A DNA stretch of 64,000 nt from NCBI RefSeq assembly GCF_000173075.1, contig NZ_ABVL01000002.1:545692-609691 (forward strand), in the 5' to 3' direction. The stretch comes from Chthoniobacter flavus Ellin428 (GTDB lineage: Bacteria; Verrucomicrobiota; Verrucomicrobiia; Chthoniobacterales; Chthoniobacteraceae). Below the pieces are notes generated by a model, which saw nothing but the letters and a program-made list of their open reading frames with translations, was not told where the DNA came from and did not search any database. Below are positions 47,674 to 56,936 of the stretch, piece after piece (position 1 is the stretch's first letter; the number at the start of each line of letters is the position of its first letter). Position numbers and translations under genes: made by a program.

Positions 47674-47818
47674 TGCAGAACACCCAACACCCAACACCCA
47701 ACACCCAACATCCAACATCCAACGTTCAATGACCTGCCCGCAGACCCACCGGTTCCCGCCACACGCTTGCGCCATTGGACGTTGGGTGTTGGACGTTGGA
47801 TGTTGGGTGTTCTGCCTT
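47674..47818. repeat. Heptad inverted repeat, family B copy 3
   Basis: Left arm 47674-47729 reads GCAGAAC then AACACCC four times, AACATCC twice and AACGTTC. Right arm 47773-47818 (GGACGTTGGGTGTTGGACGTTGG...TGTTCTGCC) mirrors it. The loop of about 43 nt is GC-rich. It lies in the spacer between the divergent mqnE and ECF sigma genes. Confidence 0.88.
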
Positions 47819-47921
47819 TAGCCTTTCCCTTCCCGTTACTTGGCTCTTGGCACTGCCTTTTCCTTCCGGCATGTTCCCGCGCCGTGGCTCTTTCCACCAC
47901 GCCCCGCCGCTTCCCCATTCC

Positions 47922-48533
47922 ATGAGTCAAGATCCGAGTCCTCAGGCCGATTCGTCGCCCGACGCCGCGGCTCAGGACCTCGCCTGGATGGCGCGCATCA
48001 AACAGGGCGACACTGAAGCCTTGAGGGAGCTTATCGAGGCGCACCAGCACCGGGTCGTCGGCACCGTGGCGAAGATGCTGGGCGACGATTGCGATGCGGA
48101 GGACATCGCCCAGCAGGTCTTCATCCGCGTGTGGCGGAGTGCCGCCCGCTACGAGCCCACGGCCAAGTTCACCACCTGGCTTTTCAAGATCACCCGCAAC
48201 CTCGTCTTCAACGAACTCCGCCGCCGCAAGCGCCACCCCGCCCACTCGCTCGACGCCGCCGCCGAGGATGACCGCCCCATGCAGGCGCCCGATCCGAGCA
48301 CCAAGGCCCCCGACGACTCCCTGCTCAACGAGGAAATGCAGGCTGCCATTCAGAAGGCGATCGAGGAGCTGCCTGAGATCCAGCGCATGGCCATCGTCCT
48401 GCGGCGTTACGACGACATTCCCTACGAAGACATCGGCGAAATCCTCGGCCTCAGCGTTCCCGCGGTGAAGAGCGTCCTCTTCCGCGCCCGGACGGAGCTG
48501 CGGGAGAAGCTGAAGCGGTATCTCGACACCTAG
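47922..48533 (+). CDS. ECF-type RNA polymerase sigma factor
   Basis: 203 aa from ATG 47922. Region 2 is MARIKQGDTEALRELIEAHQHRVV then DCDAEDIAQQVFIRVWRSAARYEPTAKFTTWLFKITRNLVFNELRRRKRH in separate helices, the -10 binding part. Region 4 is QAAIQKAIEELPEIQRMAIVLRRYDDIPYEDIGEILGLSVPAVKSVLFRARTELREKL, a helix-turn-helix for the -35 element. The linker is Pro/Asp-rich (about 115-140). No anti-sigma factor follows, so how it is held inactive is unknown. Confidence 0.92.
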   Translation: MSQDPSPQADSSPDAAAQDLAWMARIKQGDTEALRELIEAHQHRVVGTVAKMLGDDCDAEDIAQQVFIRVWRSAARYEPTAKFTTWLFKITRNLVFNELRRRKRHPAHSLDAAAEDDRPMQAPDPSTKAPDDSLLNEEMQAAIQKAIEELPEIQRMAIVLRRYDDIPYEDIGEILGLSVPAVKSVLFRARTELREKLKRYLDT

Positions 48534-48602
48534 CCGCGCTCTTGCCGTTCGGCCCGCGTTACGCTAAGAAAGCGGCTAGCCTTTTCCCTCATTTATCCGG
48601 CC

Positions 48603-49457
48603 ATGCGCATCGCCCACTGCCAATTTGAATCCTGGTGCGGAGACTTTGACCATAACCTCGCGCGTTTCGAGGAAGGCCTGAAGAAAGCCGAGGAAGAGCG
48701 GGTAGCGGTCGTCACGTTCCCGGAATGTTTCCTGACCGGATACCCGGACAATGAACCTGAAGCACGCCGGGGCGCCTTCGCTGCGGATTCGGAAAAGATG
48801 GCGAAGCTCCTCGACATCACCAGCCGCCACGAACCGCTGGCCATCGTGGGCTTCAACGAGATCCGCGGCGTGGATCTCTACAACTCCGCGGCCGTCGCGC
48901 ATCGCGGGCATCTGCTTGGCACCTATAGCAAATGCTCCGCCTACATGGCGTTTTACAAGCAAGGCCGCGACTTCCCTGTCTTCGAGCATCAGGGAGTGAA
49001 ATTCGGTGTCCTGATCTGCGCCGATGGCGGCTACATCGACCCCGCTCGCATCCTCGCCCTCAAAGGTGCGCGCATCATCTTCGCTCCCCACTTCAATGCC
49101 ATAGCGCCCGGCGGTCTGCTCAGCCATTTCGAGAAAGTGCGCTCGGATCACATTGCGCGCGCCGTGGAAAACAGCATCTATTTCGTCCGCGCCAACAACG
49201 TCGTGCTCGATGCGGGCAAGAGTGGCCTGACGCGCCATCTCGAAAGCGTCGGCTACGGCGACAGCTATATCATCGACCCCGGCGGCGAAATGCTCGTCCG
49301 CAGCCGGCGGCACGTGGAGGATTTCATCTTCGCGGACATCGATCCCACAAAAGGTCCGGACAAAGCTTGGGGCCTGAGCAAGTCCGCGTGGAGCCACCGC
49401 GAGTTTCACGCTCTTGTTGCTGAGGCGGCGAACACGAATCCCGACGCCTCACGGTAA
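48603..49457 (+). CDS. Carbon-nitrogen hydrolase (nitrilase superfamily)
   Basis: 284 aa. The catalytic Glu-Lys-Cys triad is visible: E41 in TFPECFLTGYPDN, K110 in LGTYSKCSAYM, and C139 in GVLICADGGY. The segment DHIARAVENSIYFVRANNV and YGDSYIIDPGGEMLVRS complete the fold. It hydrolyses a non-peptide C-N bond (amide, nitrile or carbamoyl type); the branch cannot be decided by eye. A single gene with repeat C copy 2 after it. Confidence 0.88.
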   Translation: MRIAHCQFESWCGDFDHNLARFEEGLKKAEEERVAVVTFPECFLTGYPDNEPEARRGAFAADSEKMAKLLDITSRHEPLAIVGFNEIRGVDLYNSAAVAHRGHLLGTYSKCSAYMAFYKQGRDFPVFEHQGVKFGVLICADGGYIDPARILALKGARIIFAPHFNAIAPGGLLSHFEKVRSDHIARAVENSIYFVRANNVVLDAGKSGLTRHLESVGYGDSYIIDPGGEMLVRSRRHVEDFIFADIDPTKGPDKAWGLSKSAWSHREFHALVAEAANTNPDASR

Positions 49458-49501
49458 GCGAGACAAGAATGTGAATACGTGAGATGTGCGAAGGCGCCAC
49501 A

Positions 49502-49607
49502 CTGGGAGCGGCGACTTCCCAGTCGCCGACCGCCAATCACGCGAAGCGCCACTGTTCCGAGGTCACCGCTACGCGGTGAAGGGCGACTGGGAAGTTGCCC
49601 CTCCCAG
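49502..49607. repeat. Nested inverted repeat, family C copy 2
   Basis: Left arm 49502-49527 (CTGGGAGCGGCGACTTCCCA...) and right arm 49582-49607 (GGCGACTGGGAAGTTGCCCC...) are complementary. Each arm also folds on itself (GGCGAC/GTCGCC). In the loop, TCACCGC (49563-49569) pairs with GCGGTGA (49573-49579), so the unit is a hairpin with further small hairpins. It lies between convergent genes. Confidence 0.8.
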
Positions 49608-49613
49608 TGCCCC

Positions 49614-50960
49614 TTACGCCAGTTTCCATCCCGCGCGGTATTCGCGGCGGAGGAAGCGCTCGGCTTCGGGGGCGTTGGGGATGCGCAGGTTCTTCGTATC
49701 CCACTCGATTTTTTTGCTGGCGCGATAGGCGACGTTGCCGAGATGGTTGGCTTCGGTGAGGCGGCCACTGTAGCCGAAGTGACAGGTGGTGGGCGCGCCG
49801 GTTTTGCAGGCGTGCAGCCATTCCTTGTGATGTCCGAGCGAGTCGGGAATGGTCTGGGGCGGCGGGGTGAAGCCGGCGAAGTCTTTTTCCGGCAGCAGCA
49901 CGTGTTTGCAGTAATCGGAAAGCAGCATGCCTTTGTCACCGACGAAAAGGACGCCGTCGTTCCATTGCGGGATGACTTTCTCCGTCCACTGCGGCGGCTT
50001 CATCTGGCCCTGATACCACGTGAGCTTCACGGGCGGCATGGCGCCCCGCGCGCCGTAGGTGTAGGTCGCACTCATCGTCGCGGGGGCGATCTCCGGGTGG
50101 GGCGGCGGACCGCTGGCTTCGATGGTCAGCGGGGCATCGAGATTCAGCGCCCAGAAGGGCAGATCATTCCAATGCGAGCCGAGATCGCTCATCGTGCCGT
50201 TGCCGAAGTCCCACCAGCGATACCATTTCGGCCCGGGGAAATAGACGGTGTTGAATGGACGCGCCGGGGCCGGTCCAAGCCACAGGTCCCAATCGAGTTC
50301 CGGCGGCACGGGCATTTCTTCGGTCGGGCGCTCCTGCACGCTGACGATGTCCTTGTATTTCGCCGCGTCCTCGGGTGATTGCCGGCCCCACGTGCGGTTT
50401 ACCCACACGTGCACCTCGCGCACCGGCCCGATCGCGCCGCTTTGCACGAGTTCGACGACCCGCCGGTAATTCGTCCCCGCGTGAATCTGCGTGCCCATCT
50501 GCGTCGCCACACCGGCGGCTTTCGCGGCTTCGGTGATGATCCGCGCTTCATGCACGTCGCGGGTCAGCGGCTTTTCGCAATAGACGTGCTTCTTGCGCTG
50601 CAGCGCGGGCAGCGTGGCAAAGGCGTGGGTGTGCTCGGTGGTGGCGACCACGACGGCATCGAATTCCGCGTCCTTGAGCTCATCGTACATCTTGCGGAAG
50701 TCGCGGAACCGTTTGGCACCCGGCGCTTTCGCCGCGGCGATATCGAGGTTCTTCGCATTCACGTCGCAGAGCGCCACGATGTTTTCCTCGAGCATCTCCT
50801 TGAGATCCGCCCCGCCCCGCCCACCGCAACCGATGACCACGATGTTCAACTTCTTGCCCGGCGACTGGCTGCGCAGGATCGCGGGAAGGCCGAGCGCGCC
50901 GAGACTGGCGGCGCCGGCGGTTTGCAGGAAACGACGACGAGGAATCAGGAGGGGTTTCAT
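49614..50960 (-). CDS. Gfo/Idh/MocA-family oxidoreductase with Tat signal
   Basis: 448 aa. The N terminus [29 protein letters not shown] is a Tat signal (RRRFLQ) with a Sec-like hydrophobic part. The Rossmann fold is [33 protein letters not shown] and [19 protein letters not shown] (the conserved EKP) are the NAD(P)-binding oxidoreductase core, residues about 37-170. The C-terminal alpha/beta half has the W/G-rich [19 protein letters not shown] and [18 protein letters not shown] boxes seen in the planctomycete/verrucomicrobial subgroup. Such proteins act on sugars in the periplasm; the substrate is unknown. Confidence 0.9.
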   Translation of the reverse strand: MKPLLIPRRRFLQTAGAASLGALGLPAILRSQSPGKKLNIVVIGCGGRGGADLKEMLEENIVALCDVNAKNLDIAAAKAPGAKRFRDFRKMYDELKDAEFDAVVVATTEHTHAFATLPALQRKKHVYCEKPLTRDVHEARIITEAAKAAGVATQMGTQIHAGTNYRRVVELVQSGAIGPVREVHVWVNRTWGRQSPEDAAKYKDIVSVQERPTEEMPVPPELDWDLWLGPAPARPFNTVYFPGPKWYRWWDFGNGTMSDLGSHWNDLPFWALNLDAPLTIEASGPPPHPEIAPATMSATYTYGARGAMPPVKLTWYQGQMKPPQWTEKVIPQWNDGVLFVGDKGMLLSDYCKHVLLPEKDFAGFTPPPQTIPDSLGHHKEWLHACKTGAPTTCHFGYSGRLTEANHLGNVAYRASKKIEWDTKNLRIPNAPEAERFLRREYRAGWKLA

Positions 50961-51071
50961 AGGCGGAGGGAAAGCGCAGCGCGCTCTGAAGCTATATGGA
51001 TAAAAAGCCCGATTTCTTTGACAAAAACGGCAAAAGATTTGCCGGGCCGGGAGCGGAAGGAGGGAGGGATG

Positions 51072-51148
51072 AGTAATCAGTATTCAGTGATCAGTATGAT
51101 TCAGGCCTTGCCGCAACTGATTACTGATTACTGATCACTGATCACTGC
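51072..51148. repeat. Heptad inverted repeat, family A copy 3
   Basis: Left arm 51072-51101 (AGTAATC/AGTATTC/AGTGATC heptads) and right arm 51117-51148 (CTGATTACTGATTACTGATCACTG...). The loop is about 15 nt. It lies in the short spacer between the divergent oxidoreductase and the next exported protein, only 26 bp before that gene's start. Confidence 0.85.
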
Positions 51149-51174
51149 TATAATCAGCCGCATCCTCCACGCCC

Positions 51175-51894
51175 ATGCTCCGTTCCCTCCCCTTCCTCCT
51201 GTCCGCCGTCCTGTGCGCCACCACGGCATTCGCCGCCGATCCCGCTCCGCTGGTCGACGAGACCTTTTCCTCTCCCACTCTGCCGCCGAAGTGGCAACCG
51301 GGCGGCCGGCCCAATTGTTTCAGTATCGTCGATGGCGCGCTCCGCGGGGTGGCGCAGCCAGATGATGCGCACGGCCCATCCATCGGGGTGCCGATCGAAG
51401 GGCATAATCTCGCCGTGCAGTTCCGCGTGAAATTCGCGCAGCCGGGCTATTTCCTCTTCCTTATCAATGGTGACAGCCAATTTGGCGGACAGGCGCATCT
51501 GCTGCGTTTCGCGCTCGCCAAGGACATGATGCAACTGGCCCAGGATCGCGGCGCGCTGGCTTCGAAACAGGAACAAAAGGTTGCCCGCGACGCCGCGCAA
51601 AAGGCGGGCATGAAAGTGCCACCGCCGACTCAGGAGCAGCTGGCCGATCCGAAATTCTACCGCACGGAATCCCTGGCCCGACAGCCCGCCAAGCCGACCG
51701 ACGGCGAATGGCACAAGGTGAGCATCGAATTGCGCGGGAATGAGGTGGTCGCCAAGGTCGACGATCTGCCGGCCATGCATGGCACGGGCAGCGTGCTCGA
51801 CGTGAAGAAATCGCGACTCGTCTTTCTGGTCGGTAACTCGGGCGACGTGCGGATCGATGATGTGAAAGCGTCAGAGATTCCGGCGAAGCCGTAG
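51175..51894 (+). CDS. Exported hypothetical protein, probable beta-sandwich
   Basis: 239 aa with a signal peptide (MLRSLPFLLSAVLCATTAFA). LVDETFSSPTLPPKWQPGG, then FRVKFAQPGYFLFLINGD, and KVSIELRGNEVVAKVDDL...LVFLVGNSGDVRIDDVKAS resemble the DUF1080/3-keto-disaccharide hydrolase and LamG-like sandwich. Residues about 115-165 insert a charged helix (LAQDRGALASKQEQKVARDA). Function is not known; it may bind a glycan. It stands before the DUF1501 pair and has no gene between. Confidence 0.62.
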   Translation: MLRSLPFLLSAVLCATTAFAADPAPLVDETFSSPTLPPKWQPGGRPNCFSIVDGALRGVAQPDDAHGPSIGVPIEGHNLAVQFRVKFAQPGYFLFLINGDSQFGGQAHLLRFALAKDMMQLAQDRGALASKQEQKVARDAAQKAGMKVPPPTQEQLADPKFYRTESLARQPAKPTDGEWHKVSIELRGNEVVAKVDDLPAMHGTGSVLDVKKSRLVFLVGNSGDVRIDDVKASEIPAKP

Positions 51895-52245
51895 AGGTGA
51901 AGTCGAGCTCTCATTCCAAACGCAGTCCTGCAATCGGGGACGCACCCCGATTTTCTCCATCCCAAGCTCATGGAGTTGAGAAATGGAGCCGAAAAATCGC
52001 CGAAAACCCTGTCCCAATTCCCGTGATTGGTGCTGTTAGCCCTACGATGTCTCTTCCCGCCACCCCCTTCCGTAGCCAATCTTACACCCCAGCAACAATA
52101 AGCTGTTCTAATATTTCACATTCCATCCAACACCGCTTTTCTCAACCTTCAGAAGCGTTCATTGAAATTGTTAATTTATCGCAACTTTCTCGCTTTCTGT
52201 CGGTTGACTAAAAGAACAGCACCCCCAACACCCGCCAAAAAAACT
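51895..52245. other. Spacer ahead of DUF1501 gene, no gene seen
   Basis: About 350 bp, with an AT-rich second half (52075-52200) that is unlike the GC-rich surroundings. It probably holds the promoter of the DUF1501/DUF1549 unit; I could not fix the promoter boxes. Confidence 0.5.
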
Positions 52246-53736
52246 ATGAATCCCGATCCGTCTCTCTTCAGCTCTGAGAAATATCGTCGCGAGCACCTCC
52301 CGACTTGGAAGGACATCATTTTCACGCGCCGGGAATTCCTGGAGCGCACCGGCATGGGCTTCGGCGCCATGAGCCTGGCCTCGATCTTTGGTTTGAATTT
52401 CGGCGGCACGGTCCAGGCCGCGACCGAAGCCGGCAAGGTGCTCGGACCGCTGGCTCCGAAGAAAGCGCCGCTGCCCGCGAAGGCCAAGGCAGTCATTCAC
52501 ATTTTCGCCGAAGGCGGTCCGTCCCACGTCGATACCTGGGATCCGAAGCCGGAGCTGGCGAAGTATGCGGACAAGACGCTGCCCGGCATGGACGGGCTGG
52601 CGTTCCCCTCGCCTTTCAAGTTCGAGAAGAAGGGCAAGTCGGGCGTGGAGGTCAGCGAAGTCTTCCCGCACCTCGCCGACGTCATCGATGAGATGGCGGT
52701 CATTCGTTCGCTGTGGACGGACATTCCGGCGCACGAAGTGGCGCAGCGCTTCATGCACACCGGTTCGTTGCAGATTCCGAAGCCATCGATGGGCTCGTGG
52801 GTGGTGTATGGCCTCGGCACGGAGAACCAAAACATGCCCGGCTTCATCACCATCGGCGGCAAGCCGGAGTGGCGTCAGGCGTCGTTTCTGCCCGGCGTGT
52901 ATCAGGGCTGCAATGTAAATTATTCGATGAACATGAAGCTGGATGAGGTGCTGCTCAATATCAGCAACCAGTTCACGCCCATGGATCGCCAGCGCCGCCA
53001 ACTCGATCTCGTGCATCAACTCAATGAAATGCACGAAAAGTTGCTCCAGAAAGACGTGCAACTCGAGGCTCGCATCCAGTCCTTCGAATTGGCTTTCAAG
53101 ATGCAGACCGAGGCGACGGACGCCTTCGACATTTCCAAGGAACCGGAAGAGATCAAGGCCATGTACGGCATCACCGGCGGTGGCGGTGGCGGTGGCGGCG
53201 GGAAAAAGGCGGGCGCCAACCCGTCCGACATGGGCGCGAAGCTGCTCGTGGCTCGCCGGCTCGTGGAACGCGGCGTCCGCTTCGTGCAAATCCAGCATGG
53301 CGGCTGGGACACGCACGCCAATGTCGAGCAGGCGATTCCGCGCCAGGCGGGCGGCATGGATCAGCCGGCCGCGGCCCTCATCAAGGATCTCAAGCAGCGC
53401 GGGTTGCTCGATTCGACGCTCATCATCTGGGGCGGTGAATTTGGCCGCACCGTAGTGCGCGACCGCAACGGCAATGCCACCCCGGGCCGCGATCACAACG
53501 GCCGCGCCATGGTGGCCTGGATGGCCGGCGGCGGGGTGAAAGGCGGCATGACCTACGGCGCCACCGATGAATTCGGCGGCCGCGCCGCGGAGAACAAGGT
53601 GCACATCCACGACTTGCACGCCACAATCCTGGCCCTCCTCGGGTTCGATCACAAAAAGCTCACCTATCGTTACAACGGACGCGATTTCCGTTTCACCGAC
53701 AACTTCGGCAACGTCGTCAAAGACGTGATCGCTTAA
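52246..53736 (+). CDS. DUF1501 family protein (sulfatase-like fold), exported
   Basis: 496 aa from ATG 52246. It opens with MNPDPSLFSSEKYRREHLPTWK and a Tat-like FTRREFLERTGMGFGAMSLASIFG. DUF1501 features are VIHIFAEGGPSHVDTWDPKP, HTGSLQIPKPSMGSWVVYGLG, RFVQIQHGGWDTHANVE and TLIIWGGEFGRTVVRDRNG; the alkaline-phosphatase-like core is incomplete in this family. A Gly-rich stretch GGGGGGGGGKK lies near residue 310-320. DUF1501 is nearly always paired with a DUF1549/DUF1553 protein, as here (11 bp downstream), and appears in large Planctomycete and Verrucomicrobial families; its activity is unknown. Confidence 0.9.
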   Translation: MNPDPSLFSSEKYRREHLPTWKDIIFTRREFLERTGMGFGAMSLASIFGLNFGGTVQAATEAGKVLGPLAPKKAPLPAKAKAVIHIFAEGGPSHVDTWDPKPELAKYADKTLPGMDGLAFPSPFKFEKKGKSGVEVSEVFPHLADVIDEMAVIRSLWTDIPAHEVAQRFMHTGSLQIPKPSMGSWVVYGLGTENQNMPGFITIGGKPEWRQASFLPGVYQGCNVNYSMNMKLDEVLLNISNQFTPMDRQRRQLDLVHQLNEMHEKLLQKDVQLEARIQSFELAFKMQTEATDAFDISKEPEEIKAMYGITGGGGGGGGGKKAGANPSDMGAKLLVARRLVERGVRFVQIQHGGWDTHANVEQAIPRQAGGMDQPAAALIKDLKQRGLLDSTLIIWGGEFGRTVVRDRNGNATPGRDHNGRAMVAWMAGGGVKGGMTYGATDEFGGRAAENKVHIHDLHATILALLGFDHKKLTYRYNGRDFRFTDNFGNVVKDVIA

Positions 53737-53747
53737 GGAGCACCACC

Positions 53748-56735
53748 ATGATGCAACGTCCTCTTGCCATCACCATTCTCGCGCTCAGCGGCGCCTCCGT
53801 CTTCGCGGCGGCGACCGCGGAACCGACCAAGGAGCAGACGGAATTCTTCGAAAGCAAGATCCGTCCGATCCTGAAGGAAAACTGCTACAAGTGCCACAGT
53901 GTCGAGGAAGGCAAAGCCAAGGGTGACCTGACGCTGGACACGAAGGCCGGCCTGCTCAAAGGCGGTGAAAACGGCGCCGTCGTCGTGCCGGGCGACGTGG
54001 AGAAGAGCCCCATCATCAAGGCGATCACCTATCTCGACAAGGACCTGCAGATGCCGCCCAAGGGCGAGAAGCTGACCGACCAGCAGATCGCCGATCTCAC
54101 CTCTTGGGTGAAGATGGGCGCGCCGGATCCGCGCAAGGACGACGCGAAGATCGCCAGCAAGCTCACCGGCCTCACTGACAAGGCGCGTTCGCACTGGTCT
54201 TTCCAGCCGGTGACGAAACCGACTCCCCCGACGGTGCAGAACCGCTCCTGGGTCTACACTCCGGTCGATCAATTCATCCTCGCGAAGCTGGAGTCCCAGG
54301 GCATGATCCCGGCCGGCAATGCGACCCGCGAAGCGCTGCTCCGTCGCGCCAGCTACGACCTCACCGGCCTGCCGCCCAGCCCGCAGGAAGTGCAGGCTTT
54401 CGTGGCAGATACTTCTCCTCAAGCCTTCACCCAAAGTCGTGGATCGCCTGCTCGCCTCGCCCGCTTACGGTGAACGCTGGGGCCGCCCACTGGCTCGATA
54501 CCGCGCGTTATGCGGATACCATGGGCGGCGACAAGAACCAGGCGCGCCGCGAAGATTATCGCTACGCCCTACGCGTGGACGTATCGCGACTGGGTGATCA
54601 AGGCATTCAACGACGACATGCCGTACAACCAGTTCATCATGCAGCAACTGGCGGCGGATAAATTGCCGAACAATCCGGCACCGAACCTCGCCGCGCTGGG
54701 CTTCCTCACAGTCGGTGAGCGGTTCCGCAACGTGAACGACATCATCAATGACCGGATCGATACGGTGACCAAGGGCTTCCTCGGTCTCACCGTGGCGTGC
54801 GCCCGCTGCCACGACCATAAGTTCGACCCGATCCCGACCAAGGATTACTACGCGCTGCACGGCGTCTTTGCCTCGACGGTGGAACCGGCGGACAAGCCGA
54901 TCATCGGCCTGCCCAGCAAAGAGGAACTCGCTGACTACGAGAAGCAGGAGAACAAGATTCAGCAGGACAATCGCGATCTCTATTATCGCTTCATCGACAA
55001 GAACCAGGCGGAGTTCTTCCAGAAGATCGAAGGTCACATGATGATCATGCGCATCGCCGGCGGCGGCAAGAAGAAGGGCGGCAATCCGGAAGCGGAGAAA
55101 GAGCGCATCACCCTGCTCCAGAAGTACAATCTCGATCGCGAGATCCTGCCGGCGTTGGCCCGGCACATGCGCGGCAACGACGAGACGGTCTTCGTGCCGT
55201 TCCGCAAGTTTGCCGACCTCAGCGAGTCCGAATTCTCGCAGAAGGCGCCGGAAATCGTGACGGAGATTACCTCCGGCGAGCTGAGCGGCAAGCGCGGCGC
55301 AGCGATCAATCCGCTCGTGGCCAATGCTTTCAAGGGCAAGACGATCGCGACGATGGATGACGTGCTGAAGGTTTACAAAGACCTCTTTGTCAGCCTGGAG
55401 CCGCAACGGAAGGCTTTCATCGAAGCCAGCGCCAAGTCGATGGACGGACGCGTGAGCGGCTTCGAACCGGCGCTCGTCGAGATTCTGCAGAATCCCTTCG
55501 ACATCATGCCGGCCTCGCAGCTCAACACGCAGACGTTGCGCGAATTCTCCGGCAAGCTCGGCAATAAGCTGCAAGGCCAGACGCGCTTTGAGTTTGCCAA
55601 GCTCAACGAACTCGAGCTCACGCATCCCGGTGCACCCGCTCGCGCCATGCTCGTGGCGGATGCGGCGACTCCGCGAAACTCGCCGGTGTTCATCCGCGGC
55701 CAGCAGGATGTGCGCGGCGATATCGTGCCCCGCCACTTCCTCGAGGTTCTCTCGCCCGAACGCAAGCCGGTGGCCTTCAAAGAAGGCAGCGGCCGCCTGG
55801 AACTCGCCGAGGACATCGCCTCGAAGAATAATCCGCTCACCGCGCGGGTGATCGTGAACCGCGTGTGGATGCAGCACTTTGGCGAAGGCTTCGTCCGCAC
55901 GCTGGATGACCTCGGCACGCAGAGTGAGCCGCCGTCGCATCCGGAGTTGCTCGATTATCTCTCGACCTACTTCATGGACCAGGGCTGGTCGCTGAAGAAG
56001 CTGCACAAGCTCATCATGCTCTCGCACGTCTACCAGGAGAGCTCGCAGACCAATCCGAAGTTCGAGACGATCGATCCGGCCAACCGCCTGCTCTGGCGCG
56101 CGAATATCCGCAAGCTCGACTTCGAGGAGTTGCGCGACTCGCTGCTCGTGATGAGCGGCAAGCTCGACCGCACGGTCGGCGGCAAACCGGTGAACCTGAC
56201 CGACGAACCGTACAGCTATCGCCGCTCGGTCTATGGCTACATCGATCGTGGCAATCTGCCCGAGCTCATGCAGCAGTTCGACTTCAGCGATCCCGATATG
56301 CCGAATAGCAAGCGCGCCAGCACCACGGTGCCGCAACAGGCGCTCTTCCTCATGAACAGCCCGATGTCCGTGGATGTCGCCCGGCACATCGTCTCCCGCC
56401 CCGAAGTGGGCCGTGCCACCGACAGTCTCTCGACGGTCGTCGCGCTCTACAACATCATCTTCCAGCGCAATCCGCAGCCGCTGGAGATCCAGATGGGCAT
56501 TCAGTTCGTCGCCAAGGAGACGCAGAATCAACCGCAGACGTCCCCTGCCGAGCAAAAGGGCGGCAATCCCAATGCCCGCCTGGCCAAAAATGCCAAGAAG
56601 GGTGGCGGCAAGCGTTACGAGGGCACGGCGGCAATCCAAAACTCCGGCGACTACGTGGACCGCAAGCCGCTCACGCCGTGGGAAACCTACGCGCAAGCGC
56701 TGCTCTTCTCCAACGAAGCCAGCTACGTGAACTGA
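53748..56735 (+). CDS. PSCyt1-DUF1549-DUF1553 protein, frame broken three times as read
   Basis: About 994 aa once three single extra bases are removed. N-terminal signal (to about residue 25), then a planctomycete-type cytochrome c domain with CYKCH (residues about 45-49) and [13 protein letters not shown]1549 follows ([11 protein letters not shown]...[13 protein letters not shown]). The shifts are at the CCC near 54430-54433, the GGGG at 54478-54484 and the CCC at 54567-54569. Across these the product reads [35 protein letters not shown] and [21 protein letters not shown]1553 (about 640-900) has [17 protein letters not shown] and [10 protein letters not shown]. It is the partner of the upstream DUF1501 gene. 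Confidence 0.88.
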
Positions 56736-56788
56736 GGTTGGGGCTGCTGCTGCCGAAGCGCGGCCAAGCCCTCAGCTTTCTCCAATTT

Positions 56789-56822
56789 CGGGGCGGACAG
56801 AAATGTCCGCCCCGTTTTGTTT
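56789..56822 (+). terminator. Rho-independent terminator
   Basis: A perfect 11-bp stem CGGGGCGGACA/TGTCCGCCCCG (56789-56799 and 56804-56814) with loop GAAA is followed by TTTTGTTT. It ends the DUF1501/DUF1549 transcript, about 55 bp after the stop. Confidence 0.95.
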
Positions 56823-56936
56823 GGTCTGCTTAGAAATGGGCCTACGCAAGAGCGCATGCCTCCGAGGGCGACACTGTTACGAGGGGCGCATCGCTTCCTT
56901 CTTCCACTGCAGCGCGAACCACGGATCCCTCGCGGG

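Noticed and set aside
46451..47722. Long N-terminal extension of the radical SAM gene
   Set aside because: It again translates repeat B; the real N terminus is in another frame (MSAKLISPEL) and joins after one extra base.
47424..48245. 273-aa minus-strand gene opposite the ECF sigma factor
   Set aside because: Only its last part (MSAKLI...) is coding, as the mqnE N terminus; the rest is antisense and repeat.
53748..54473. Short separate cytochrome-c protein
   Set aside because: It ends at a frameshift; DUF1549 continues in the next frames, so it is the N-terminal part of one protein.
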